DNA of 45,808 nt from Lachnoclostridium sp. UBA903 (GCA_002294045.1 DBEP01000119.1:199-46006); one strand, 5' to 3'. Positions 24,205-33,143 are shown, counted from the first letter of the stretch. The notes: generated from the sequence alone by a model not told the origin. Made by a program: numbers and translations.

Positions 24205-26103
24205 ATGCATGCTTTAAGAAAGAAATCATTTGTCAAAATTCTGACATTAGTAATGGTGTTTACATTATTATGCGGTATTTTTACTACAATCCAGATAAGT
24301 GCAGCCGATAGAGGGGCATGGGCTCCGAATACTGCATATGCAGTAGGTGATACAGTAACATATAGCGGAAGTACTTATAGCTGTCTTCAGGCACATACTT
24401 CCCTCGTAGGTTGGGAACCATCCAATGTTCCTGCTTTATGGCAGCCAGGCGGCAGCGGATCTACACCTACACCTACACCTACACCACCAGCAACAAACGG
24501 AGTGACATTCTATAAAGATATAAACTATGGTGGAACAGCAATAACACTTGGAGTAGGCAATTATACACTGTCTCAGTTGAACGCAAAAGGAATTCCAAAT
24601 GATTGGATGACTTCATTAAAGGTTCCAAACGGTTGGACTGTAGAAGTATATGAGCATGACAATTTCGGTGGAACAAAATGGACCTTTACTTCAAGTTCTT
24701 CTTATGTTGGCGACACTGCCAATGACAAGATGTCATCAGTTAAGATTTATATCGGTACAGTAGTAACCTTCACAAACCCTATTGTAGCACCCACGGCGGC
24801 CGACCCGTCTGTAGTTTTCAAGGACGGCTATTACTACTACTGTAAAACCACGGGCGGGGGAATAGGTGTTGCAAAGACCCAGAGACTGCAGGACATCGGC
24901 GGTGCTCCTATGGTGAAGGTTTATACTCCTCCCTCTGGAACTGCATACTCAAAAGAAATATGGGCGCCGGAGCTCCAGTACATCAATGGAAAATGGTATA
25001 TATACTTTGCTGCAGATGACGGACAGAATGTCAATCACCGTATGTATTGCCTGGAGAGCAATTCACAGGACCCCCAGGGCTCCTATACCTTCAGAGGGAA
25101 GGTGACATCCTCGGACGATAAATGGGCTATAGACGCTACCGTTCTGCAAAAGACAGATGGTTCCCTGTATTTTGTATGGTCAGGCTGTGAAAATGGTGCG
25201 GCTGCCCCGCAGAATCTCTATATAGCTCCCATGAGCAATCCTTATACCATAAGCGGTGCAAAGGTCATGATTTCTACTCCCACCTATGCTTGGGAAAAGA
25301 ACGGAGCGGCAATCAACGAGGCGCCTGAGGTGCTGATGAAAAACGACAAAATACACATTATCTATTCTGCAAGTGCCAGTTGGTTGAATGACTACTGCCT
25401 CGGAAGAATTACATGTTCAGATGGCAACGTTTTGAACCCTGCCTCATGGGTAAAAAACAGCACTGCTGTTTTCAGTCAGGCAGCAACTGCTTATGGAGTA
25501 GGGCATAACACCTTTACCAAATCCCCTGATGGTACTGAGGACTGGATAGTATACCATGCCTTCCAAAATTCCGGAGGAGGATGGGGAAACAGGAGCGTAA
25601 GAGCCCAAAGGTTCACATGGAGCGGAGACTATCCCGTATTTGGAACTCCGACAGCTTATGGTGCCATAGTGGAAGAGCCTTCAGGAACTGTCAAGGTCGA
25701 TTTCTCCAGATTTGAAGCCATAAATATTTCCCTTAACTTCATACGCCACATCAATGGCCGAGGACGTATAGACTCGAATGTCACCCCCTTTGATGACAGT
25801 AAGTTCAGGCTGGTTCCCGGACTGGCTGATGCCAATGGAGTATCCCTGGAGTCTGTGAACTTCCCAGGCTGCTATCTGAGGCATAAAAATGGGGAGATTT
25901 GGCTGAATTCCAATGACAATTCTCAGCTGTTCAAGGATGATGCCACATGGTACATACGTCCGGGCTTGGCCATGTCTTCTGCTGTCAGCTTTGAGTCCAA
26001 GAATTATCCGGGAAGGTATATACGCCATCGCGATGGATTATTATATTGCGAATCAGCCACCGATGCCCAGGGCAGAAATGATGCCACCTTCTGGCAGAGG
26101 TAG
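24205..26103 (+). CDS. Secreted GH43 glycosidase with CBM5/12, beta/gamma-crystallin and AbfB domains
   Basis: 632 aa, ATG after AAGGAGGATATATT, 17 bases after the chitinase stop. Order: signal peptide 1-33; CBM5/12 at about 37-84, almost identical to that ending the chitinase; Thr-Pro linker; beta/gamma-crystallin-like domain 98-183 (Greek-key YKDINYGG and YEHDNFGGTKW); GH43 five-blade propeller about 190-480 with ADPSV, WAIDATVL and NEAPEV carrying the likely Asp, Asp and Glu; C-terminal AbfB/CBM42-type trefoil about 495-632 with IRHINGR and YLRHKNGEIWL. The GH43 part is probably an arabinofuranosidase or xylan-side-chain enzyme. A chitin-binding module on an arabinan enzyme is unusual and may target fungal cell walls. 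Confidence 0.9.
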   Translation: MHALRKKSFVKILTLVMVFTLLCGIFTTIQISAADRGAWAPNTAYAVGDTVTYSGSTYSCLQAHTSLVGWEPSNVPALWQPGGSGSTPTPTPTPPATNGVTFYKDINYGGTAITLGVGNYTLSQLNAKGIPNDWMTSLKVPNGWTVEVYEHDNFGGTKWTFTSSSSYVGDTANDKMSSVKIYIGTVVTFTNPIVAPTAADPSVVFKDGYYYYCKTTGGGIGVAKTQRLQDIGGAPMVKVYTPPSGTAYSKEIWAPELQYINGKWYIYFAADDGQNVNHRMYCLESNSQDPQGSYTFRGKVTSSDDKWAIDATVLQKTDGSLYFVWSGCENGAAAPQNLYIAPMSNPYTISGAKVMISTPTYAWEKNGAAINEAPEVLMKNDKIHIIYSASASWLNDYCLGRITCSDGNVLNPASWVKNSTAVFSQAATAYGVGHNTFTKSPDGTEDWIVYHAFQNSGGGWGNRSVRAQRFTWSGDYPVFGTPTAYGAIVEEPSGTVKVDFSRFEAINISLNFIRHINGRGRIDSNVTPFDDSKFRLVPGLADANGVSLESVNFPGCYLRHKNGEIWLNSNDNSQLFKDDATWYIRPGLAMSSAVSFESKNYPGRYIRHRDGLLYCESATDAQGRNDATFWQR

Positions 26104-26154
26104 GCTTGCCGGGACTGAAGCGGAATGTGAAATTGAATAGAAACTAAAATCTAT

Positions 26155-26193
26155 GCCGTCTGAGGTGAAGTAAAAGTATTCGCCTTAGGCGGC
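26155..26193 (+). terminator. Hairpin terminator after GH43
   Basis: GCCGTCTGAGGTGAA (26155-26169) pairs with TTCGCCTTAGGCGGC (26179-26193), with G-U pairs, and is followed by TATTTAATATA. It closes the chitinase-GH43 transcript. Confidence 0.6.
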
Positions 26194-26350
26194 TATTTAA
26201 TATACACTACTATATTTTGGACTGAAAGTTTGATATAATTAATAAATAAGAATTTTAAAAAGAATAAAATCCACTATTTATGAATGAATTACACACTTGC
26301 AACTTGAAGTTGACAATATGCATTTCGAGAAATATAGAAAATGACATCAT

Positions 26351-26462
26351 AGTTTGCTAGCATTTGGTTATCAAATTGCAGGAGGTATTAACAATGAATT
26401 TAGGTGAAAAAATTTATAAGTTAAGAAAAGAGAAAGGATTGTCACAGGAAGCTCTGGCAGAA
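26351..26462 (+). repeat. 112-bp direct repeat, copy A (truncated XRE gene start)
   Basis: About 94% identical to 39798-39910 (six substitutions and one A insertion by eye). It covers the leader hairpin ATTTGGTTATCAAAT, the AGGAGG site and the first 23 codons of an XRE regulator, and ends at exactly the same base (GCAGAA) in both copies. Confidence 0.85.
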
Positions 26463-26489
26463 GCAAGTTGGAACAACAACCAAGCTTAG
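26394..26489 (+). pseudogene. XRE-family regulator, N-terminal fragment (copy A)
   Basis: 31 codons: MNLGEKIYKLRKEKGLSQEA continues LAE, then an unrelated tail SWNNNQA to the TAG. The first 23 residues are the first two helices of a Cro/CI helix-turn-helix protein; the recognition helix that normally follows (KLNVSRQSVSKWE-type) is missing. A good AGGAGG remains, so a short peptide could still be made, but it cannot bind DNA as a normal XRE. The next gene starts 53 bases after. Confidence 0.8.
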
Positions 26490-26542
26490 ATAAGAGTGTA
26501 ATAAGTATAGCTAACAGGAATATGTACGAGAGGAAAATTAAA

Positions 26543-27295
26543 ATGTGTATTGATTTTGTAAACTTAACAACAGAAAACCTTGTCAATGAACATTTATGTT
26601 GCATTATACGCAGTAAAAAGCCCCATCAAGGTATTGATGCGAAGCGACAATGGCTTTCTGACCGACTAAATGAAGGTCATGTCTTTAGAAAGTTAAATGC
26701 AAAGGCTACGGTATTTATTGAATATGCTCCCCTGGAAACAGCTTGGGTTCCCATAATTGGTGACAACTATTATTATGTGTATTGCTTATGGGTTTCTGGT
26801 AGTTACAAAGGAAAAGGGTATGGAAAATTGCTGATGGAGTATTGCCTCGCTGATGCCAAAGAAAAGGGGAAATCCGGCATTTGTATGCTCGGAGCAAAGA
26901 AACAAAAATCCTGGCTTTCAGACCAGTCCTTTGCGAAAAAGTTCGGCTTTGAGGTTGTTGATACTACCGATAATGGATATGAATTACTTGCACTTTCTTT
27001 TGACGGAACAACACCAAAGTTCGCACAGAATGCTAAAAATCAAAAAATTGAAAGCAAAGAGCTAACAATTTATTATGATATGCAATGTCCCTATGTCTAT
27101 CAAAACATTGAGATAATAAAACAGTATTGTGAAATAAATGATGTTCCTGTATCTTTAATTCAAGTGGATACGCTACAAAAAGCAAAGGAATTGCCTTGTG
27201 TTTTCAATAACTGGGGTGTGTTTTATAAAGGAAATTTTGAGACAGTGAATTTGTTATTAGATGTCGGCTACTTAAAGAGAATACTCAAAAAATAA
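26543..27295 (+). CDS. GNAT acetyltransferase with YoaP-like C-terminal domain
   Basis: 250 aa from ATG 26543, after GAGAGGA. The N-terminal 165 residues form a GNAT fold: core strand YCLWVSGSYKGKGYGKLLMEY carries the acetyl-CoA binding Gly-Lys-Gly-Tyr-Gly-Lys. The C-terminal part from about 185 (LTIYYDMQCPYVYQNIEIIKQ, then FNNWGVFYKGNF) is the YoaP-like domain seen at the end of certain Firmicute GNAT proteins. Substrate unknown. The same family is often found beside small resistance genes. Confidence 0.85.
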   Translation: MCIDFVNLTTENLVNEHLCCIIRSKKPHQGIDAKRQWLSDRLNEGHVFRKLNAKATVFIEYAPLETAWVPIIGDNYYYVYCLWVSGSYKGKGYGKLLMEYCLADAKEKGKSGICMLGAKKQKSWLSDQSFAKKFGFEVVDTTDNGYELLALSFDGTTPKFAQNAKNQKIESKELTIYYDMQCPYVYQNIEIIKQYCEINDVPVSLIQVDTLQKAKELPCVFNNWGVFYKGNFETVNLLLDVGYLKRILKK

Positions 27296-27318
27296 AAAAA
27301 CAATTTTGGCTTTTCACG

Positions 27319-27570
27319 TTGATTATTAGGATTAAAAAAGTTCCCTGTGAATGTAAAGGTGAAAATTCACTTTGGAAAGTTGTCGGTATTGGGCTTGTTG
27401 CAGATCTTTGCATTGAAGTGTTTCAGTATATTACCAAAATAGGCAGCTTCGATGTCGATGACATAATTCTTAATATGATTGGAATTGTTCTTGGATATTT
27501 GTTGATTCAATTCTATGAGTCAAACAAGGGAAATAATTTTTTTCCGTATCGACAAAAGAGGAAGCGATAG
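27319..27570 (+). pseudogene. VanZ-like membrane protein, C-terminal fragment
   Basis: The open frame has 83 codons and a TTG at its start without a ribosome site. It contains the VanZ signature end, ending in FDVDDIILNMIGIVLGYLL (acidic pair followed by a membrane helix), which normally lies in the last third of a 150-200 aa protein. The first helices are missing, so it is a 5'-truncated remnant. VanZ proteins are associated with teicoplanin tolerance. Confidence 0.7.
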
Positions 27571-27686
27571 AGAGGTTGACAAGGAGTCGATAAAGTGTCA
27601 AAATCCAATTTGTCGAAGGTGAGAGGTTACTAACAATGATGTATCAAATTATAATGTAACGGAAAAGAAATTTATCGGAGGGCATA

Positions 27687-28442
27687 ATGATAACCGAAAA
27701 AGAAATTACAGAAACACTTAAAAATGAGCTATATCCACTTCCTTACATATATGCATTATGGTTAGAGGGTTCGTTTGCTATGGGACATGCCGACGAATAT
27801 TCAGATATCGATTACTGGATTGATGTTGATGATGATTATGTAAATGATGCTTTGGAACATGTTGAAATCGCGTTAAAAAAATTAGGTGAATTGGATGAGC
27901 GGGACGAAACCGGAAATGATCATCCGAAGCTTGGGCAGATTGTATATCATATAAAGGGTTCAAGTCCGTATTTGGTACTGGATTTTAATTGGCAGCTCCA
28001 CTCAAGAGACAGAAAAGAATATCATTACATAAATAATGATATCGTAGAAGGAGCATTGGTCATATTTGATAAAGACGATGTTATACGATTTGAAGAAGCA
28101 GATGCTCAGGAAATCATCAAAAATAAAGAAAACTGTAAAAAGGAATGTGATTATAGATATAGTCAGCATCTTCGAGTAAGAAAATATATTAGCAGAGGCA
28201 CTTTCGCAGAAAGTTATGCGTATTACAATAAGTTTGTTATAGAGCCGCTTGTTATGTTTTTGAGATTAAAGTATACCCCGTTATATCCATACCATTATTT
28301 TCTACATATATCAATGCATATGCCACAGGCTGTTGTTGAGCGTTTGGAGAAGCTAATACAAGTAAAATCGTTGGATGAGATGGAAAACAGAATGAGGGAA
28401 GCAGAAGAATGGTATCATGAGTTGCATGAGGAACTTTATTGA
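27687..28442 (+). CDS. Nucleotidyltransferase of the aminoglycoside adenylyltransferase type
   Basis: 251 aa, ATG after ATCGGAGGG. The nucleotidyltransferase active site is LEGSFAMGHADEYSDIDYWI: Gly28-Ser29 and the metal-binding Asp40 and Asp42. The remainder is an alpha-helical region with a conserved-looking RYSQHLRVRKYISRGTFAES segment. Proteins of this kind transfer a nucleotide to small molecules or proteins; an antibiotic target is plausible but not shown. Confidence 0.82.
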   Translation: MITEKEITETLKNELYPLPYIYALWLEGSFAMGHADEYSDIDYWIDVDDDYVNDALEHVEIALKKLGELDERDETGNDHPKLGQIVYHIKGSSPYLVLDFNWQLHSRDRKEYHYINNDIVEGALVIFDKDDVIRFEEADAQEIIKNKENCKKECDYRYSQHLRVRKYISRGTFAESYAYYNKFVIEPLVMFLRLKYTPLYPYHYFLHISMHMPQAVVERLEKLIQVKSLDEMENRMREAEEWYHELHEELY

Positions 28443-28586
28443 CGAATAAACGTACTTCCCATTATATTTAATAAATGTGGTAAGAATAAGAACAATTAGT
28501 AGTACTACAAATGGGATAGAGTTTACTTTTTAGGAAAGGGCTTCATACTTAATGGAGAAATTTAATTAGCGAGGAGTGAAAGCAGA

Positions 28587-29336
28587 ATGGATTATATAAA
28601 TCCACCAACAGAATCACCTAAAAATGTTACCCACAAAACATTTTACAGTGAACTGTTCAGTCACGAAATCGGTTATAATATCTATCTTCCGCCTGATTAT
28701 GAAAAAAGCGGGAAAAAATACCCGGTCGCGTACCATCTTCACGGGTGGACGGGCAACGAATCAACCGACATATGGACCTTGGAAAAGGTTTATTCAAACA
28801 GACAATCCATTATCGTTTTTGCTAACAATTCACCGGTTATCGAAAATATCGATAATCTGCCTGTCGAATCAATGATAATTAACGAACTGATACCGCATAT
28901 CGACGGGAAATACAGGACAGACGCAACCTGCGAAAACAGGTCAATTTCTGGTTTTTCAATGGGCGGCGGAATGGCCTTTTATTATGCTGTTAAATATCTT
29001 GAACTATTTGCTTCTGTAACTGCCTACGCAGGCACTTACCACCATTATTATCACAAAGATTACCATGGTGTAGGGGAATCGCCGGACAAAGCCGTCAAAT
29101 TATATGAAGATATGATGAGAGAGAAGATATATTTAGAAGAAAACAATGTTTTATATGTGATAAGACAAAACACGGAAAAAATATGCGGTAAGTTACACAT
29201 AAAAATTCATGTCGGAACGGCTGATGTATTATTTTGCGATAATGAGATTATGCATTTGTATTTAGATTCATTGAATATTCCGCACGAATATGTTGTGTTT
29301 GAAGGAATCGGACATGAGATGGATAAAATATTGTAA
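28587..29336 (+). CDS. Alpha/beta-hydrolase esterase (esterase D / putative feruloyl-esterase family)
   Basis: 249 aa, ATG after GCGAGGAG. It shows the PF00756 pattern: oxyanion region YHLHGWTGNES, nucleophile elbow SISGFSMGGGMA with Ser124, an acid in the region HVGTADVLF, and terminal His243 in EGIGHEMD. It lacks a signal peptide. Such enzymes hydrolyse acyl esters, and some act on siderophore esters (Fes type); an iron uptake block starts 660 bases downstream, which makes an iron-release role worth testing. Confidence 0.85.
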   Translation: MDYINPPTESPKNVTHKTFYSELFSHEIGYNIYLPPDYEKSGKKYPVAYHLHGWTGNESTDIWTLEKVYSNRQSIIVFANNSPVIENIDNLPVESMIINELIPHIDGKYRTDATCENRSISGFSMGGGMAFYYAVKYLELFASVTAYAGTYHHYYHKDYHGVGESPDKAVKLYEDMMREKIYLEENNVLYVIRQNTEKICGKLHIKIHVGTADVLFCDNEIMHLYLDSLNIPHEYVVFEGIGHEMDKIL

Positions 29337-29505
29337 TAATCTGCTTATATGTCTGAAATGTCATGTGTGATATGTATATTATAAACATAACGCGGCTGAC
29401 AAATTTCAGTTTATCGGGAAGTTAGGCAGAGCGAAAAATCAGAATTTGTAGTGATAACATTGGAATTGGTAATTATAATGTAAAGAAAAGGAGTGAAGCT
29501 GTCCT

Positions 29506-29671
29506 ATGGATAAGAAAAAATCACTGGTATCGGTAGGGTGCTCCTCCTGAAAATTTTGAACTTGAAGTGCCTTTGATGATTATGAAACAGCTTTTTGAAC
29601 TTGGCGATTGGGAAGAAGCTAGGGGAGATTTTATCCCTAAAAGAATTGTTATAATATCAGTTTATCCGTAA
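29506..29671 (+). pseudogene. Degraded gene fragment, unidentified
   Basis: ATG 29506 with AAGGAG upstream gives only MDKKKSLVSVGCSS before TGA. Another frame carries PENFELEVPLMIMKQLFELG and then DWEEARGDFIPKRIVII to TAA 29669. Joining the two needs a frameshift and removal of an in-frame TAG. The family is not recognised. Confidence 0.45.
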
Positions 29672-29885
29672 GTTGAAGGTGATAAGCTGAAGTTGTTGTC
29701 ACAAGAAAAAACGGGCCATATGTTTAAAAGATTCTGGTGGAGTTATAGGTGCCATCATAGTTCACACATCAGAATACTTATTCTCTTGATAAATTTTAGA
29801 GAAAAATTACTGTTGACCGGTGTCGTCTACTGATTAGCATCATTTATCCTTGTGAATTAATTGGAATGGTGGTATGATATATTGA

Positions 29886-29901
29886 GTTAGTGTATGCTAA
29901 C
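29886..29901. promoter_or_regulatory. Operator 1 of the iron-uptake block (GTTAG-N6-CTAAC)
   Basis: GTTAG at 29886-29890 and CTAAC at 29897-29901 are separated by six bases. Two identical inverted repeats occur at 31155-31170 and 33103-33118, always shortly before an AraC or binding-protein gene. The TTAG...CTAA halves resemble DtxR/IdeR-type iron boxes, so metal-responsive repression is plausible; binding by one of the AraC proteins is the alternative. Confidence 0.7.
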
Positions 29902-29997
29902 TTATTTTTGCCCTTATTAAAATAGTTGACGGGGCGATGCAGCACTATATAAAATTGTTAAGCCATCCAGCTGTGATGTAGAAAGGGTGAATCCATC

Positions 29998-30259
29998 CTG
30001 GAAATCAGCATAAATGAACTTGCAGATTACTATGCAGATGCGAATATGGCTTTTGCAGATATTTTTGAAGCTACCGTACCCTGGAAATGCGGTAGCCAAT
30101 GAACAAACCACGCCGAATTTTTGCGGGATTATCATTCCCCTGGGCGGATGCGCGTGTTCTATATTAAAAGGAACGCCATATGTAATGAAGCCGGGAATGA
30201 TCGTACATACAGGTCCGACTTTCCACTTGGAACAGAACCATGAGAACGGAGCGATAGAT
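29998..30259 (+). pseudogene. AraC regulator N-terminal domain, truncated and frameshifted
   Basis: The frame from about 29998 reads SINELADYYADANMAFADIF then EATVPWKCGSQ to TGA at about 30102. A second frame continues PNFCGIIIPLGGCACSILKG then PGMIVHTGPTFHLEQN, aligning with the cupin-like start of the AraC at 32221 (FPGFVFPLNGKAEFVFNGKS, LAPGNVVHGGAHMRLN). A +1 shift at about 30085-30100 joins them. The DNA-binding half is absent; the frame runs on into the intact AraC gene at 30260. It retains operator 1 upstream. Confidence 0.65.
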
Positions 30260-31141
30260 ATGAATATCAATTTGAACGAAGCAATGGAGGAATATGCCCG
30301 GCTGCCGTTTACGCCGTATGGGGCGTATTATGTCGAGCATCCTCCCGGTCATATACAAAAGGAATACACAATGGCGGTATCCTCTTTTATCTTCGCACTC
30401 AGCGGAGAAGCGGTCGTATATTTGGACAAGGAATCCTTTGCGTATGGCACAGGACGGGTTATTCACTGTGCTCCCGGCAAGCGTTTCAACGCCACAAACA
30501 GCCAGGAAAAACCTGCCGCGCTGTTTGAGCTATCCTACCATCACGACGGCGCCAACGCAGATTATATGCACTGTCCTTATGAATTGGAAATCGGCGTGAA
30601 TCCACGGCTTTTTTCCACGCTGCGGCAATTGGTGGAATTACGGGACAGGCCAAATGCACAGGCTACACTTCAAGTAAAAACGCTTGTGTATTCCGTCCTT
30701 TCCGAGATGTTTTCCAGCGCGCAAAGCATTCGGCAGACTGATGCGCACAGTGTCGCCGCAGATGCGAAGGTCTATGTGGAGCAGCATTATATGGAATCAC
30801 ATTCTTTATGCGAACTGGGCGGCAGATACGGCATGTCCGGCAAATATTTCTCCGATGTGTTTAAGCGTCATACAGGCGTCAGCCCGATTGATTATTTGAT
30901 TGCCTGTCGGTTGGAGCAGGCAAGGAGATTACTGGAAGCTACTGAGTGCAATGTTAAGGAGATTGGGAAAAGCGTGGGCTATGAGGACGCACATTATTTT
31001 CGGCGGCAATTCAAAAGGAAATTCGGTGCATCTCCAAGTGAGTGGCGTGAGCATATTTTTCAAGTGAAACAGACCGGAAATAATCCCCCTAAATTTCAGG
31101 AAATATGCCCTTCCAAAGCAGATTATGGTTTGTTATACTAA
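30260..31141 (+). CDS. AraC-family regulator of siderophore uptake (copy 1)
   Basis: 293 aa from ATG 30260, after GGAGCG; the longer frame from 30014 includes the N-terminal remnant and is not used. Residues 1-150 form a cupin-type sensor (SSFIFALSGEAVVYLDKESF). The C-terminal 100 residues carry two helix-turn-helix units: LCELGGRYGMSGKYFSDVFK and GKSVGYEDAHYFRRQFKRKF with the GxSPxE end (GASPSEWR). It precedes a ferric-siderophore lipoprotein by 54 bases, so it is expected to activate iron-complex uptake, as YbtA/RhrA/Btr-type regulators do. Confidence 0.88.
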   Translation: MNINLNEAMEEYARLPFTPYGAYYVEHPPGHIQKEYTMAVSSFIFALSGEAVVYLDKESFAYGTGRVIHCAPGKRFNATNSQEKPAALFELSYHHDGANADYMHCPYELEIGVNPRLFSTLRQLVELRDRPNAQATLQVKTLVYSVLSEMFSSAQSIRQTDAHSVAADAKVYVEQHYMESHSLCELGGRYGMSGKYFSDVFKRHTGVSPIDYLIACRLEQARRLLEATECNVKEIGKSVGYEDAHYFRRQFKRKFGASPSEWREHIFQVKQTGNNPPKFQEICPSKADYGLLY

Positions 31142-31170
31142 CCGACAGAAACGGGTTAGCCTATTCTAAC
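31134..31170 (+). promoter_or_regulatory. Promoter and operator 2 before the first binding protein
   Basis: TGTTATACT forms an extended -10 (TATACT at 31134-31139), overlapping the end of the AraC gene. GTTAG (31155-31159) and CTAAC (31166-31170) form the operator 16 bases downstream, near the expected transcript start. The same TATACTAACC then GTTAG-N6-CTAAC layout recurs at 33085-33118. Confidence 0.7.
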
Positions 31171-31195
31171 TATGATTATATTGGAGGAATGAAAA

Positions 31196-32185
31196 ATGAA
31201 AAAACTGACGGGGCTGATTTTATCAGCCGTATTTTTAACAGGAATTTTAGCTGGCTGTGCCGGAACACCTGCGGGAAACAACACAAGTACATCGGAGAAT
31301 ACCACGGCAATATCGGATACCAATACGCCGGAGCCGGCGCAAAGCGAGGAAACCGCGTTTCCTTTTACTTATACAGATGCCAGAGGAAAAGACGTGACCA
31401 TTGAGAAAAAGCCGGAACGGATCGCCTCTGTGACTTGGATGATAACAGAAAACTTATTTGCGTTGGAGACACCGCCCGTTGCGGCCGATACATGGACTTT
31501 GTTATCCGAATGGGCTTCTATGAAAGAATATTTCCAAAAATATCAAGTGGAGAGCCTTGGTGAAAGCCATACCGAAATCAATCTTGAAAAGCTTCTGGAA
31601 ATTAAACCCGATCTGATCCTTGCAACCACTGCGAATGAAAAAATTTACGAACAGCTTGAAAAAATTGCGCCTGTTATCGTGTTTGACAGCGGAGTATTGT
31701 TTGCGGATTGGCAGAATTCCATCAGAGAAATCGCAAAGGTAGTTGGAGAAGAAACAGCCGCTGAAAATTTTATCGACACTACAACGGTTCAGGTTGCAGA
31801 GGGCAGAGAGAAAATTGCGCAAACGGGAAAAACGGTAGGTTTCTTGCGGGTTATAAGCAAGAGCTTTTCGGCGTTTGGCATAGGCCAACTGAGTATGTAT
31901 TATGATACAGAAAAGGGGCTGGGATTAACTGTGCCGCAGGGATGGGCTGAAGAAGGGGCCGAGCTTTCACTTGAAGGCCTTTCGGAAATCAACCCGGATT
32001 ATCTCTTTGTATCAGGAGGTGAGGATCAGGAATATATGGATGAACTCAGCAAGAATTCTGTTTGGAATTCACTGACTGCCGTTAAGGAAGGTCATGTTTA
32101 TCCTATTGACCTGTCTGGGTTGACAGGCGGTCCGCTCGCCACTAAATATGGCGTACAGACTGTGCTTGACGCTTTAGCCGAATAA
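31196..32185 (+). CDS. Ferric-siderophore-type ABC binding lipoprotein (copy 1)
   Basis: 329 aa lipoprotein, ATG after GGAGGAATG. Signal with lipobox LAGC and Cys21, a Thr/Ser-rich linker, then a Peripla_BP_2 (FecB/FepB-type) domain with PERIASVTW at the start and the long backbone helix joining two lobes. It delivers iron-chelate or a related compound to FecCD permeases encoded about 2.5 kb downstream. It resembles copy 2 (33144) closely in the first 35 residues and in layout, but diverges in the ligand-binding lobes. Confidence 0.9.
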   Translation: MKKLTGLILSAVFLTGILAGCAGTPAGNNTSTSENTTAISDTNTPEPAQSEETAFPFTYTDARGKDVTIEKKPERIASVTWMITENLFALETPPVAADTWTLLSEWASMKEYFQKYQVESLGESHTEINLEKLLEIKPDLILATTANEKIYEQLEKIAPVIVFDSGVLFADWQNSIREIAKVVGEETAAENFIDTTTVQVAEGREKIAQTGKTVGFLRVISKSFSAFGIGQLSMYYDTEKGLGLTVPQGWAEEGAELSLEGLSEINPDYLFVSGGEDQEYMDELSKNSVWNSLTAVKEGHVYPIDLSGLTGGPLATKYGVQTVLDALAE

Positions 32186-32220
32186 CAACTTTATTCCATA
32201 CCGAAAGGAGGACGCGCAAA

Positions 32221-33045
32221 ATGAAAATCGACATCAACAAGCTGGCGGAGCATTTTGCGCGCACTTCTTTTCAGGTGGAAACGGTGTACCGTTATGTGCG
32301 TGAGCATGGGATGTGTTACAATGCCCATTCCGAGCCGTTCCCCGGCTTTGTGTTTCCTTTAAACGGAAAGGCGGAATTTGTTTTCAACGGAAAATCCTAT
32401 ATTCTTGCACCGGGAAACGTCGTTCATGGCGGCGCTCACATGCGGTTGAACAGGCGCGTCCTTGGAAATACAAGATGGGAGTATCTTTTGATTCTTTACA
32501 GCATTACCGCATCCGAGCCGAAAGGGTTTAACCTGCCGAAAGAGCATTTCGAGCTTGCTACTGGTCAAAGCCCCCGGTTGGCGGAATTGCTTTACCGTTT
32601 ATGGAATATTTCCAGCCAGCCTGGTGGCGTTGCCATGTTTCAGACAGAAACATTGTTCCGTGACGTTTTAGAGGAAGTGTTCGTTTGCGCGCGCAATCAG
32701 ACCAGTGGTGATGCACAAGACTTATTCGAACAAGTTTCCGCATACATCCATGAGCGCTACATGGAGCACCTCACAGTCCCAAGGCTTGCTGAACAAAGCG
32801 GCGTGAATAGAAACCGGCTCGCTTATGTGTTTAATAAATATGCGGGCATGGGGCCGGGAGATTATTTGCTCCAGTATCGTCTGAATCGCGCGAAGGAGCT
32901 TTTGATTGCGAGCAAAGCTCCATTGCACGAGATAGCGCAGGCTACCGGGTTCAACGATCCCTTCCATTTTAGCAAGGTGTTTAAGAAGCAGTTTGGAATT
33001 TCACCCAGTGAATTCCGGGATAAATTCATAAATAACACATGCTGA
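32221..33045 (+). CDS. AraC-family regulator of siderophore uptake (copy 2)
   Basis: 274 aa, ATG after GAAAGGAGG. N-terminal sensor about 1-160 with FPGFVFPLNGKAEFVFNGKS; C-terminal DNA-binding domain with LAEQSGVNRNRLAYVFNKYA and AQATGFNDPFHFSKVFKKQF, ending GISPSEFR. It is encoded between the two lipoprotein genes, 35 bases after the first. Two AraC regulators plus two binding proteins look like a duplicated regulator-lipoprotein unit. Confidence 0.9.
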   Translation: MKIDINKLAEHFARTSFQVETVYRYVREHGMCYNAHSEPFPGFVFPLNGKAEFVFNGKSYILAPGNVVHGGAHMRLNRRVLGNTRWEYLLILYSITASEPKGFNLPKEHFELATGQSPRLAELLYRLWNISSQPGGVAMFQTETLFRDVLEEVFVCARNQTSGDAQDLFEQVSAYIHERYMEHLTVPRLAEQSGVNRNRLAYVFNKYAGMGPGDYLLQYRLNRAKELLIASKAPLHEIAQATGFNDPFHFSKVFKKQFGISPSEFRDKFINNTC

Positions 33046-33084
33046 TTTCTGAAATAACACATTCCCATATGAAGAACGGTTTGC

Positions 33085-33118
33085 TATACTAACCTGTGCC
33101 GAGTTAGATAAGTCTAAC
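33085..33118 (+). promoter_or_regulatory. Promoter and operator 3 before the second binding protein
   Basis: TGCTATACT is an extended -10 (TATACT at 33085-33090) followed by AACC, and then GTTAG (33103-33107) with CTAAC (33114-33118). The arrangement is the same as at the first lipoprotein gene, with a 12-base shorter distance between -10 and operator starting points differing by only a few bases. Confidence 0.7.
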
Positions 33119-33143
33119 TACTATCATATTGGAGGAATGTAAA

